From positions 1 to 64,000 of the forward strand of contig JBGAIM010000024.1 of NCBI GenBank assembly GCA_044225555.1: a stretch of DNA of 64,000 bases, given 5' to 3'. Both the position numbers and the translations under genes were made by a program. This document shows, piece after piece, positions 23,315 to 29,659 of this stretch (position 1 is the stretch's first letter; every line of letters begins with the position of its first letter). The stretch comes from JADLHS01 sp044225555. Lineage in GTDB: Bacteria > Verrucomicrobiota > Verrucomicrobiia > Limisphaerales > JADLHS01. The notes below the pieces were generated by a model. It did no database searches. It was not told the origin of the DNA and saw only the letters and a list, made by a program, of their open reading frames with translations.

Positions 23315-24355
23315 TCAGGCCAGCGGTGGCAGCGCAGGAACGCCGAACCAGACCAGCGAGTCCTTGTTGACGCCCCGGCTTTGGAGCCCTTCGAGGTAGC
23401 CGATGACTTCTGAGTAGCGGCGGGATAAAGCCGTCGCCTCGTGTGGCAGTCCAAACGCTGCCAGCCAGGCCACCTCCGCCTGTCGCGCTTCCTCGCGTCC
23501 CGACCGCAGCGCCTCAATGGACTGGCTCAGGAGAGTGCGGAAGGATGCTTCAAAACTGCCGAACTGCGCGGTCAACTCCCTATTGAACCGGGCGGCGATG
23601 TCTGCGGATTCGTTCTTTCGCCCATAGGCCGACAACCGGGCCTGAATCGCTGCGATGACGTCCGCGTTGTTTGTTTCGGCAAGGTCGCGAGTCAATTCCT
23701 TCGCCCGCGACTCCGGCGCGATCTGGTCGAACAGGTCGAGCTTCCGCTTTGCCCACAGGAGCAAAAACATTTTGCAGACCGCCAGCGACAGCTTGATCCG
23801 AGGATGCGTAAGCAAACGATTCTTCGGCGACGTGGCGAGTGTAAGGTGGGACTCAACGACGGACTCGTCGCTCGCGTTCACCTTCACCGCTTCGAGCGTG
23901 GCAGCCATCGCGTCCAACTGCTTGAGGCTGGCCAGTCGCCGGGCCGGGCCTTCGGTGAGTGTGGCAAGGTCACTGTGCCGTTGGGCTTGAGCAACCGAGG
24001 CCACATCCGGCGCGGCTGGTGTCTGCTGCAAATTCCAGACGTGCTTCTGGATTGCTGCGAGTCGCTTCGTTGCCCTTGCCAGTTGAACCCTGTGCGATCT
24101 TTTGGCGGGAACGATTTCCACTTCGTGAACCCGTTCCTGTAAAATCTTGATGGACTCAGCGAGATCGTTCGGGAACGTCTCAGGCTGATCCTCCACGATT
24201 ACGGTCGCGCTGGATTCGTCACCGCCGACTTCTGCCGCCGATTCCGCCTGCCGCCGCAAATCGTCATCCACCTTCGCGTTGATCTGATCCTGTCGCGCCT
24301 TCTCGCTTTCCGTTGGTTCCCAAACATCCGCCGTCGTCGTAATACCAGATTTCAT
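23315..24355 (-). CDS. Hypothetical coiled-coil protein of the element
   Basis: 346 residues, acidic at the N-terminus (ESEKARQDQINAKVDDDLRRQ) and mostly helical with heptad-like stretches (ESIKILQERVHEVEIVPAKR). No signal peptide. Not similar in outline to HK97-fold capsid proteins, portals or terminases. It sits between the secreted protein and the tape-measure-like gene in the leftward operon, where a structural or assembly role would be expected. Start preceded by GGCAGAG. A gap of 177 bp separates it from the tape-measure start. Confidence 0.7.
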   Translation of the reverse strand: MKSGITTTADVWEPTESEKARQDQINAKVDDDLRRQAESAAEVGGDESSATVIVEDQPETFPNDLAESIKILQERVHEVEIVPAKRSHRVQLARATKRLAAIQKHVWNLQQTPAAPDVASVAQAQRHSDLATLTEGPARRLASLKQLDAMAATLEAVKVNASDESVVESHLTLATSPKNRLLTHPRIKLSLAVCKMFLLLWAKRKLDLFDQIAPESRAKELTRDLAETNNADVIAAIQARLSAYGRKNESADIAARFNRELTAQFGSFEASFRTLLSQSIEALRSGREEARQAEVAWLAAFGLPHEATALSRRYSEVIGYLEGLQSRGVNKDSLVWFGVPALPPLA

Positions 24356-24392
24356 ATACTCTGCCTTTCGTTTGTTTTGTTCTGCGCTTGTT

Positions 24393-24866
24393 TCACCTGG
24401 CCGTCGGGAAGACCTGCCACTTCGATGCCTTTGGCCGCGCCATGAGCACCAGATTCGTCAGGCCGGGCGATGTCGCATTGGTGTTGCCGATTTGAAACTT
24501 GATGAGCGTCGCTCCCTGTGTCGGGAGATTCGTGATCGTCACTACTGCCGTTGTTCCGTTGGGCGTGACCCATTGCTGAAAAAACGGCGTGGTTTCGTAC
24601 ACTCCGAACGCGAGTTGCCGATAGCCATGTAACATCACCGGCGCCGAGGAAGCCCCGGTGCATTTGATGCTCGTCACGATGGGCAGGCTGTCCACCTCAG
24701 AACATTCGAGGTAGTACGTGTTCGTCGTTGCCGCCGCGACGTAGTTGACGACGTTGCTCGCTCCGCCGTCTGCGTAAATGATCAGCTTGGTTTCCTGCGC
24801 CACTGCCGCCACTGCCGCGAGTAACACGGCGAGAATCATGGCAAGCTTCAAAAAGGTCTGTTTCAT
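24393..24866 (-). CDS. Signal-peptide-bearing beta-rich protein of the element
   Basis: 157 residues starting MKQTFLKLAMILAVLLAAVAAVAQE, a textbook Sec signal with AQ-E cleavage. The mature part is Thr/Val/Asn-rich and beta-like (TTAVVTITNLPTQGATLIKFQIG), with one Cys pair (LECSEV, IKCTG). A Sec-exported protein inside a phage-type structural operon is unusual: tailed-phage virion proteins are cytoplasmic. It could be a surface-exposed factor, for example superinfection exclusion, or a membrane-route virion protein. An ATG three codons earlier (24875) is possible. Confidence 0.7.
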   Translation of the reverse strand: MKQTFLKLAMILAVLLAAVAAVAQETKLIIYADGGASNVVNYVAAATTNTYYLECSEVDSLPIVTSIKCTGASSAPVMLHGYRQLAFGVYETTPFFQQWVTPNGTTAVVTITNLPTQGATLIKFQIGNTNATSPGLTNLVLMARPKASKWQVFPTAR

Positions 24867-24898
24867 ATCGTGCAATGTATTGAGTGTTGAGGTCGGTC

Positions 24899-25339
24899 TT
24901 ATTTGAGTGAAAGCTTCGGTGCTTTCGCCCGTAACGTCGCGAGCTTCGCGGACAATGCCCGGTGTGTCTTGGTGCCCGGCGCGTAAGCCGCCAGTTGCTG
25001 TTCGCAGCGCGAGATTTCCCCGGCGGCACTGATTGCGGCTGCCGAAATCTTTCCACTCGAAATCGCGCCGCGCACCTTGGCCGGATCAATGGCGCCGCTC
25101 TCGGGTGGCGCCGTCGCCGCTGGCGTGCCTGTGGCCTTGAACGACTCGGCGTAAGCAAGCATCGCCTCCAGGTCTTTCAGCAAGTCACCGGACAGCGCTG
25201 GCTCTGGCGGATTTCCGCCGCGTCGCGCCCGCTCCGCCGCGCAGTGAAGTCGAAGCTGTTGTGTTGCCACCAACACCTCCTGTTCGTCCATGAGGTTCGT
25301 AGAGCTGTTGAGCCGGTCGCGAATTGTTTGCGTGTTCAT
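24899..25339 (-). CDS. Hypothetical protein downstream of S49 peptidase
   Basis: 146 residues (MNTQTIRDRLNSSTNLMDEQ). Helical N-terminus, a Pro/Ala linker in the middle (TGTPAATAPPESGAIDP), helical Lys/Ala-rich C-terminus (AKLATLRAKAPKLSLK). It begins five bases after the S49 gene ends. In tailed phages the gene beside the prohead protease is often a scaffold. This size and helix-linker-helix shape would fit, but there is no capsid gene to scaffold. Confidence 0.65.
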   Translation of the reverse strand: MNTQTIRDRLNSSTNLMDEQEVLVATQQLRLHCAAERARRGGNPPEPALSGDLLKDLEAMLAYAESFKATGTPAATAPPESGAIDPAKVRGAISSGKISAAAISAAGEISRCEQQLAAYAPGTKTHRALSAKLATLRAKAPKLSLK

Positions 25340-25344
25340 AACTG

Positions 25345-26172
25345 CTATTTGTGCATCCGCTGACGAAGTACGGACATGGCCAAGTTGATCCCGCCGATGC
25401 GATCAATGAGTCCCCGCGACTTTGCTTCTTCACCGCGAAATGCCTGCCCCTGCATCGCCTCGGCTTTCACCTGCGGGCGGGCGCTCGTCACCGCGCCCTT
25501 GAACAACGCGAACGCGTAGTCCACCTGGCTCTGAATTTGGGTGCGGTGATCGTCGGTGAGGGATGTTCCCACCGCGCCCGCCGCCTTGAACTTCGCTTCC
25601 TTGTTGGTGAACACCTCGATCTTGATGCCACGATCTGCGAGATACTTTGTCCAGTCCGTCGTGGACTGAATGACTCCGATGCTTCCCACCATCGCACTGC
25701 GGTTGGCGACAATTTCACTGGACTGAGAAGCGATGAGGTAGCCCAGCGAGGCACCCAGTCCGCCGATGTGCGTCACCACCGGCTTTCCACTCCGAACCAG
25801 ATTCGCCACCGCGTCGCCAATCTCCGGCCCGCCCAGCATCATTCCGCCCGGCGTGTCCATATCAACCAAAACGCCCGCCACGTCCCGATTCGTTTGCAGC
25901 CCGTCAAGCATGGCTGTCACGGCCCGCGAATCCTCGATGCCGTGATACAGCATCTCGAAGGCGTCCGGGTTGTAGGCCAGCACGCCTTTGATGGGCGCGA
26001 TGGCAATGTCTCCGACGTATTGCACGACTGGGGCCAGGGAGTTGCGCAGCACTCGCGCTGGCTGAGTCTCCGCCGCCTGCATTTGCCGTTCGTCGAACCC
26101 CAGCAGAAATGAGAAACTCTCTGCGGTCATCATCGGCACGTCCCCAAAAACTCTGCGCAAAAATGTATTCAT
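25345..26172 (-). CDS. S49-family serine peptidase (SppA / phage prohead-protease type)
   Basis: 275 residues. The crotonase-like fold of ClpP/SppA enzymes is seen in VAGVLVDMDTPGGMMLGG and in the nucleophile motif GGLGASLGYLIAS (S142). NKEAKFKAAG near residue 195 carries the probable general-base lysine. No signal peptide, and the short length matches phage head-maturation proteases rather than membrane SppA. It is coupled by ATGA to the preceding HTH gene. The lack of a capsid gene leaves its substrate open; the neighbouring helical or secreted proteins are candidates. Confidence 0.88.
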   Translation of the reverse strand: MNTFLRRVFGDVPMMTAESFSFLLGFDERQMQAAETQPARVLRNSLAPVVQYVGDIAIAPIKGVLAYNPDAFEMLYHGIEDSRAVTAMLDGLQTNRDVAGVLVDMDTPGGMMLGGPEIGDAVANLVRSGKPVVTHIGGLGASLGYLIASQSSEIVANRSAMVGSIGVIQSTTDWTKYLADRGIKIEVFTNKEAKFKAAGAVGTSLTDDHRTQIQSQVDYAFALFKGAVTSARPQVKAEAMQGQAFRGEEAKSRGLIDRIGGINLAMSVLRQRMHK

Positions 26173-26375
26173 GGTTTAATCAGCCTTTCGAGTTCGGGTA
26201 ATCTGCCAACAACGAACAGCTTTGACCGGCGTGAGCCTTCCACGAGGAAGATGTCCGGTTGAACATTCTTGCTGGCAATGTGGCGATCCAGAGTCATTCG
26301 GCACGCACCAATCTGGCGAGCCGCCTCAGCTATCGTCACCGCCTCCACCACCGGATTGTTCGTTTCAAGCTGCAT
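26169..26375 (-). CDS. Small helix-turn-helix protein (excisionase/MerR-like)
   Basis: 68 residues. VTIAEAARQIGACRMTLDRHI is a winged-helix DNA-recognition unit of the Xis/MerR type, followed by a wing (SRRSKLFVVGRLPELERLI). First gene of the leftward module and coupled to the S49 gene by ATGA. It could be an autoregulator of the operon or an excisionase. A dyad lies about 170 bp upstream (26546-26571). Confidence 0.72.
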   Translation of the reverse strand: MQLETNNPVVEAVTIAEAARQIGACRMTLDRHIASKNVQPDIFLVEGSRRSKLFVVGRLPELERLIKP

Positions 26376-26545
26376 GTGTTCGATGTTGCACTTCCCACAT
26401 AAGCGGGGACGTTAAGTCGCGGACGAGTTCGGGGATTGTTCCACGGGAGACTGGGGTGCAGGACTTGCGACACTTCGGGCGGGAGGTGGTTTATCCAAAT
26501 TGCGCCTTTCTGCTGTGAAAACTCCAAGGCTGTTGGTGGGGAATT

Positions 26546-26571
26546 AAGTTATCCACCGTTGGGAATAACTT
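26546..26571. promoter_or_regulatory. Candidate operator dyad
   Basis: AAGTTAT-N12-ATAACTT, a perfect 7-bp inverted repeat upstream of the leftward HTH/S49 operon. It overlaps the DnaA-like word TTATCCACC. A binding site for one of the element's HTH proteins is plausible. Confidence 0.35.
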
Positions 26572-26720
26572 CGCAAAACGCCCTCCCACATTCACGAATC
26601 AACAGGTGTCGGACCGCGAATATCTTTGTTGAATTATTTATTGAGAATTCCCTAGACCTGGTGCCCCGTTCCGTCTTTAGTTTAGATGAAGGTCGGGGTG
26701 ACAGTGCGGATGGAGGTGGT

Positions 26721-26754
26721 AAAAAAGTTTCCCCACTTGTTAGCGCAAGTGGGG
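26721..26754 (-). terminator. Intrinsic-terminator-like hairpin (minus strand)
   Basis: CCCCACTTG / CAAGTGGGG, nine perfect base pairs with loop CGCTAA (minus reading), then AAAC and six T. It would stop leftward transcripts from the replication module before the S49 module. The four-base gap before the T-run weakens it. Confidence 0.55.
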
Positions 26755-26760
26755 AGGTTT

Positions 26761-26853
26761 GTGGAGCGTAGCACGAATGGATCGTGCACCGCTGTTCGGC
26801 ATTTTGCGAAAATTGCGCGGCGGAGGCTGGTGGTTCAAATCCACCCGCTCCAC
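26761..26853 (+). tRNA. tRNA-like structure, atypical (possible degenerate or phage-type tRNA)
   Basis: The ends pair as an 8-bp acceptor (GTGGAGCG/CGCTCCAC). A canonical T-arm GGTGG-TTCAAAT-CCACC abuts the 3' strand. A D-arm hairpin GCACGA-ATGGA-TCGTGC follows TA. An anticodon-like loop TTGCGAA (anticodon GCG) sits on stem GCATT/AAT-GC with one bulged T. Eleven extra bases separate D-arm and anticodon arm, and no CCA is encoded. Total 93 bases. The extended acceptor and D-stem recall tRNA-Sec, but there is no TCA anticodon. Either a decayed tRNA or a deliberate mimic; charging is uncertain. Confidence 0.45.
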
Positions 26854-26912
26854 TTCTTCCTACTTAGTCATACCGGAGACTGGGACGCAATCAAAACTTA
26901 CCACCATCCCAT

Positions 26913-27176
26913 TTACAGGTTTTTCGCCGATGTCGCGATTCCCGGCCATTTTCGCTCGCGACCACGCAGCCAGTTTTTGTCCAGCTCGTGCTGATACTTC
27001 TCTGGGTTCGCCTTTCGCCATCTGGCCTTGCGTTGGGCATCGTGCCGGGGATTCAGCGCCCGGCGCTTCCAGTATCCACGCTGCGATTGAAGCCTGACGA
27101 TCTCACGCTTCAGGGCTGCCACATGCCCACCCTCGGTTTTGTTGGGATTCTGTGGAATTTGTCTCGCTTGTCTCAT
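26913..27176 (-). CDS. Hypothetical basic protein of the element
   Basis: About 87 residues, very basic, with KARWRKANPEKYQHELDKNW, a pattern of the type (K/R)WRxxNPEK seen beside or within phage HNH-type proteins. No HNH catalytic residues are present. An N-terminal heptad stretch (ALKREIVRLQSQRGYWKRR) may dimerise. Nucleic-acid binding is likely from charge. The ATG at 27176 is chosen; a GTG at 27200 is also in frame. Confidence 0.6.
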   Translation of the reverse strand: MRQARQIPQNPNKTEGGHVAALKREIVRLQSQRGYWKRRALNPRHDAQRKARWRKANPEKYQHELDKNWLRGRERKWPGIATSAKNL

Positions 27177-27416
27177 GGACGGTTCGCGGATTATGGCCAC
27201 GGAAGGGCCGTGTTCATTGCTTTTCTCTTAGCTTCGATCTCGTGAAAACTGGGACATTCGAAAAATGCCGCCGAAACGTGCGGTACGCCATAGACACCAA
27301 CCCCCGAGTACTCAGCGATTTTAAGAGATTCCTTTGATTATTTTTTTTCATGTGCGGTCATTAGCGTGGCATGTGATGCACGACGTGCTGGCCTGTGCTT
27401 CTTATTATCAATCATA

Positions 27417-27608
27417 TTAAGGCAGGGTCGGCTTGATGTTCGTACCGAGTGTGGCGTTGACCTGTGCTGCAAAGGCAGGCGTGATGCCGTCGCGCTGTGG
27501 CTTCTTGCGCCGGGAACGAAGCCGTGGCCGCATCGCGGCTCGCACCTCCTGGCAAATGCAGCAATCGCAAGCCAGTGCCTTCTTCGTATCAATCAGGATC
27601 GCTTTCAT
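27417..27608 (-). CDS. Small Cys-containing protein coupled to the initiator-like gene
   Basis: 63 residues (MKAILIDTKKALACDCCICQ...). The ATG overlaps the stop of the HTH_36 gene (ATGA), good evidence that it is translated. A tight cysteine cluster, C-D-C-C-I-C, may bind metal. A basic tract follows (RPRLRSRRKKPQR). Function unknown; a small nucleic-acid-binding partner of the initiator is conceivable. Confidence 0.6.
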   Translation of the reverse strand: MKAILIDTKKALACDCCICQEVRAAMRPRLRSRRKKPQRDGITPAFAAQVNATLGTNIKPTLP

Positions 27609-28372
27609 TTGATCCTCCCGTAGTAGTCTTGCGCATAACGTGGGATGGTGGTCTTGACCCGGCCCTCCTTGACTGCGTTTGCGGTTTCGTTCAGAACCTT
27701 TTCCAGTCGGATGGGGTCATTGATGGCAAGCTCAACCCATTGGCGGTGGTTGTCGGAATTCTTCATCTCGTCATCCCCGAACAGTTCCCGGCATCGGTCA
27801 ACCAGATCGTTCGCCCTTCGCCCTTGTGGTGTCAGCTTGCCTCCCAAACTCGAAGCGGCGTCCCCCTTATTAAGTTCTACCGCTTTACTCAATGGTATTA
27901 CTTCATTGTTATTACTTACGTTGCCCATTTGGGCAACGCGGGCGTTGCCGGTTTGGGCATCACGAAATGCTGAAATGGGCAACGCGGGTGTTGCCGGTTT
28001 GGGCAACGCGGCGGGTTTCGTGTTGCCCTTTTGGGCAACGCCGCGTGTTGCCGAAATAGGCAACGCGGAGCCGTCAAGAATCCGATAAACGAAGTGGTGG
28101 TTGGCTCCCTTGGATTCGACCGCCAGGTATCCGCTTTCCTCCAACTCATCAATCCAACCGGAGAGGGAATGTGGTTTGCAGTGCATGTCCTTTGCGATGG
28201 TTCGCTGTTGAGGCCAGCAGACATTCTCGTCATTCGCCCTATCGCGTAGGTAATGCCACAAGCGAAACGCGCCGTGCGAAACCCTATCGTCGCGCAGAAG
28301 CCTGCGGTAAACGGTCAGGGAGTCACTTGGGGGCGTTGATACTTGATCCATCAAAGTATCCCTTCCGGCCAC
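27605..28372 (-). CDS. Replication-initiator-like winged-helix protein (HTH_36 type)
   Basis: 255 residues. An N-terminal HTH_36 domain (residues about 20-85: SHGAFRLWHYLRDRANDENVCW, then PQQRTIAKDMHCKPHSLSGWIDEL) is typical of phage and plasmid replisome organisers. A repetitive linker (ISATRGVAQKGN, ISAFRDAQTGNARVAQMGN) is encoded by DNA made of alternating GGCAAC/GTTGCC half-sites. The C-terminal third resembles helicase-loader-type tails (DLVDRCRELFGDDE, then WVELAINDPIRLEKVLNET). It most likely starts replication of the element, with an origin inside its own gene. Confidence 0.75.
   Translation of the reverse strand: MAGRDTLMDQVSTPPSDSLTVYRRLLRDDRVSHGAFRLWHYLRDRANDENVCWPQQRTIAKDMHCKPHSLSGWIDELEESGYLAVESKGANHHFVYRILDGSALPISATRGVAQKGNTKPAALPKPATPALPISAFRDAQTGNARVAQMGNVSNNNEVIPLSKAVELNKGDAASSLGGKLTPQGRRANDLVDRCRELFGDDEMKNSDNHRQWVELAINDPIRLEKVLNETANAVKEGRVKTTIPRYAQDYYGRIK
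27920..28064. repeat. Ten alternating GGCAAC/GTTGCC half-sites inside the initiator-like gene (candidate origin)
   Basis: GTTGCC at 27920, 27944, 27990, 28022 and 28047 alternates with GGCAAC at 27932, 27978, 28002, 28034 and 28059. Neighbours form dyads such as GTTGCCC-ATTT-GGGCAAC and GGCAACGC-GG-GCGTTGCC. In lambdoid phages the origin iterons lie inside the initiator gene O; this has the same arrangement. Confidence 0.6.
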
Positions 28373-28438
28373 TTAACGATGCCGCTATTTTGATTGCTGG
28401 TTTCATCCCGTGTTCGGCCCGGCGCCGACACGGGTTTT

Positions 28439-28936
28439 CTAATTCTGCGACGAGTCATAAATGCCCTCCTTTTCCGCTTGTTCGCACTCGTCGCCGTCTT
28501 CGTCCCGTGGGTGAAGATGTTCATGACGCCCGGACTTTGAATCATGTGCGGCCTGATAAACATTTGAGATGCCGAGCCGCCGTGAAATCGCGCTGGCATC
28601 CGGTGATAAGTTCGCCGCTGTGCAGCCCAGTCGTCTCGCAAGCTCCGTCAGGGAAATCGACTCGTACTTGCCGGGCAACTCGGGATTCAACACCCACGCA
28701 CCAGTTAAGAACCGTCGCCCAATTACCGGCAGATTTTGGCGAGTGACCGGAAGACCCAACATCACAGCAGTGAAGAATTCCCGGACGATCTGTACCGCCC
28801 GCTCGCGAGCAACTTGCTCAACTGTTGGTGGAGTCTCACCATCAATTGCCCGCTCAACCTCGCCGCGCAAGTCACCCGTGGTCGGCCTGGCATCCGGGTG
28901 AACCGGGCCATCGTAGTCTTCAATGAAATGGCTCAT
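28439..28936 (-). CDS. Hypothetical helix-turn-helix protein of the element
   Basis: 165 residues starting MSHFIEDYDGPVHPDARP. The centre is helical; ISLTELARRLGCTAANLSPDASAISRRL reads as a helix-turn-helix, and the C-terminus is very acidic (RDEDGDECEQAEKEG). The frame extends upstream to a TTG at 29008, overlapping the preceding gene; the ATG is preferred. In the leftward replication module, probably a regulator. Confidence 0.62.
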   Translation of the reverse strand: MSHFIEDYDGPVHPDARPTTGDLRGEVERAIDGETPPTVEQVARERAVQIVREFFTAVMLGLPVTRQNLPVIGRRFLTGAWVLNPELPGKYESISLTELARRLGCTAANLSPDASAISRRLGISNVYQAAHDSKSGRHEHLHPRDEDGDECEQAEKEGIYDSSQN

Positions 28937-28973
28937 CGTGCGCTGTTGTGATCCTCGACGAAGGCTTCGAGCA

Positions 28974-29243
28974 TCAGTTGTTCCTCCACTTGCTTTGCAA
29001 TCCTCCAACTTGAAGCGCGAGTAGTGCTTCCTTTACTGTGGCAGGGTGGAAGTAGCGAAAGTGTCGAAGCTTGATAGATGGAATCGTCTTCGCTTTGACC
29101 ATGCGCTCAAACGTGCGGAGACATGGTCTGCACGATTCAATTGGAAACAAGATCGGCAGGAGTGATTTTGCATCAACGAAACCATCGGGGATAGTGTCGG
29201 ATGTTGGTTGCGTTCGTTCCGGTGTCGGTTTCTTGTCTTTCAT
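28974..29243 (-). CDS. Small helix-turn-helix protein (excisionase-like)
   Basis: 89 residues. FVDAKSLLPILFPIESCRPCLRTFERMVKAKTIPSIKLRHFRYF follows the Xis/MerR pattern (position-specific helix, 'TxxRxxxxxxIPxIKxxxxxxF', then HPATVKEAL). It is the first gene of the leftward replication module, nearest the right att site, a usual place for an excisionase or early regulator. Confidence 0.65.
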   Translation of the reverse strand: MKDKKPTPERTQPTSDTIPDGFVDAKSLLPILFPIESCRPCLRTFERMVKAKTIPSIKLRHFRYFHPATVKEALLALQVGGLQSKWRNN

Positions 29244-29622
29244 CGAGTGTAAAATACACAGTCGAATCGAGAATCGCTCTCCGCTCCATTTAGGATTCAG
29301 TGAGCAGCATGAAGCGAAACTACACAGTGCCGACGGAATGGCTGATTCTATTGGGTTTTGTGACTATCATCCTGCAACGTGTTTACCGATGATGGAAGAT
29401 AGTTAAAAAAAGGGTTTGACAGGAAATTTTCTGGCAACATCTGAGGATGCCGGAGTGACCTTTTCCCCAACACAGAATCGGCGGACAGAATCCTAACAAT
29501 TCCTAACAAAAGAGTGTCGGTTTCCTGTCTTGTCCTGTCGTTGGGAAAGTGTTAGGATACCTCTGGAAATTGAAGATTTCCTTGGATTTCGTGGTTTCCT
29601 GTGGATTCTCACGAAGTATTGA
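29244..29622. other. Right-end non-coding region of the element
   Basis: 379 bp holding the possible 27-residue peptide, two direct copies of TCCTAACA (29491, 29501) and one inverted TGTTAGGA (29550). These match the words beside the integrase and probably form the P' arm of the attachment site. Confidence 0.5.
29309..29392 (+). CDS. Possible 27-residue membrane peptide
   Basis: ATG at 29309, TGA at 29390. The product begins MKRNYTVPTEWLILLGFVTI and ends LQRVYR: a short positive N-terminus, one hydrophobic helix and a positive tail, the profile of a small membrane toxin-type peptide. No clear ribosome site. It is the only open feature in the gap between the HTH gene and attR, and may be chance. 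Confidence 0.25.
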   Translation: MKRNYTVPTEWLILLGFVTIILQRVYR

Positions 29623-29659
29623 CGGGGGTTCGAATCCCCCTCTCTCCGCCAGTTTTCTT
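29623..29659 (+). repeat. attR (37-bp direct repeat, tRNA-Ser 3' fragment)
   Basis: Exact copy of 18456-18492. Only the T-arm, acceptor 3' strand and CCA are present, so it is not a second tRNA gene. It ends one base before the stop codon of the DUF4202 gene. Confidence 0.92.

Larger units (their letters stand above)
26376..27175. other. Non-coding spacer with tRNA-like fold, hairpin and dyads (contains the 26913-27176 gene)
   Basis: The 537 bp from 26376 to 26912 carry no convincing gene. It holds two DnaA-box-like 9-mers (TTATCCAAA at 26491, TTATCCACC at 26549), a 7-bp dyad AAGTTAT/ATAACTT (26546-26571), an AT-rich patch at 26631-26655, a terminator-like hairpin, and a tRNA-like structure. 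This is the control centre between the two leftward modules. Confidence 0.5.
18456..29659. mobile_element. Integrated element at tRNA-Ser (phage-satellite-like or reduced prophage), about 11.2 kb
   Basis: It is bounded by a 37-bp exact direct repeat made of the tRNA-Ser 3' end plus nine flanking bases (GTTTTCTT-type). The first gene is a tyrosine integrase reading inward from the tRNA. Inside are phage-type functions (S49 peptidase, tape-measure-like protein, HTH_36 initiator-like gene, small HTH proteins, ligase-like protein) but nothing recognisable as terminase, portal, major capsid, sheath, tube or lysis. The host genes on either side (ABC permease, DUF4202) are intact and ordinary. Confidence 0.88.

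Noticed and set aside
23134..23517. Minus-strand 127-codon frame between tape-measure and coiled-coil genes
   Set aside because: It overlaps both real genes in another frame and has Arg/Ser-rich shadow composition.
26761..26853. Selenocysteine tRNA
   Set aside because: The 8-bp acceptor and 6-bp D-stem fit, but there is no TCA anticodon and no long variable arm, and no sel genes are nearby.
26759..27097. 112-codon plus-strand frame
   Set aside because: It begins inside the tRNA-like fold and runs antisense to the basic-protein gene; the peptide is low-complexity translation of RNA structure.
27920..28064. CRISPR-like repeat array
   Set aside because: The repeated words are only 6-8 bp, alternate in orientation, have uneven spacing, and lie in a coding gene. 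No cas genes are near.
29623..29659. Second tRNA-Ser gene
   Set aside because: Only the T-arm and 3' acceptor strand are present; it is the right attachment repeat.
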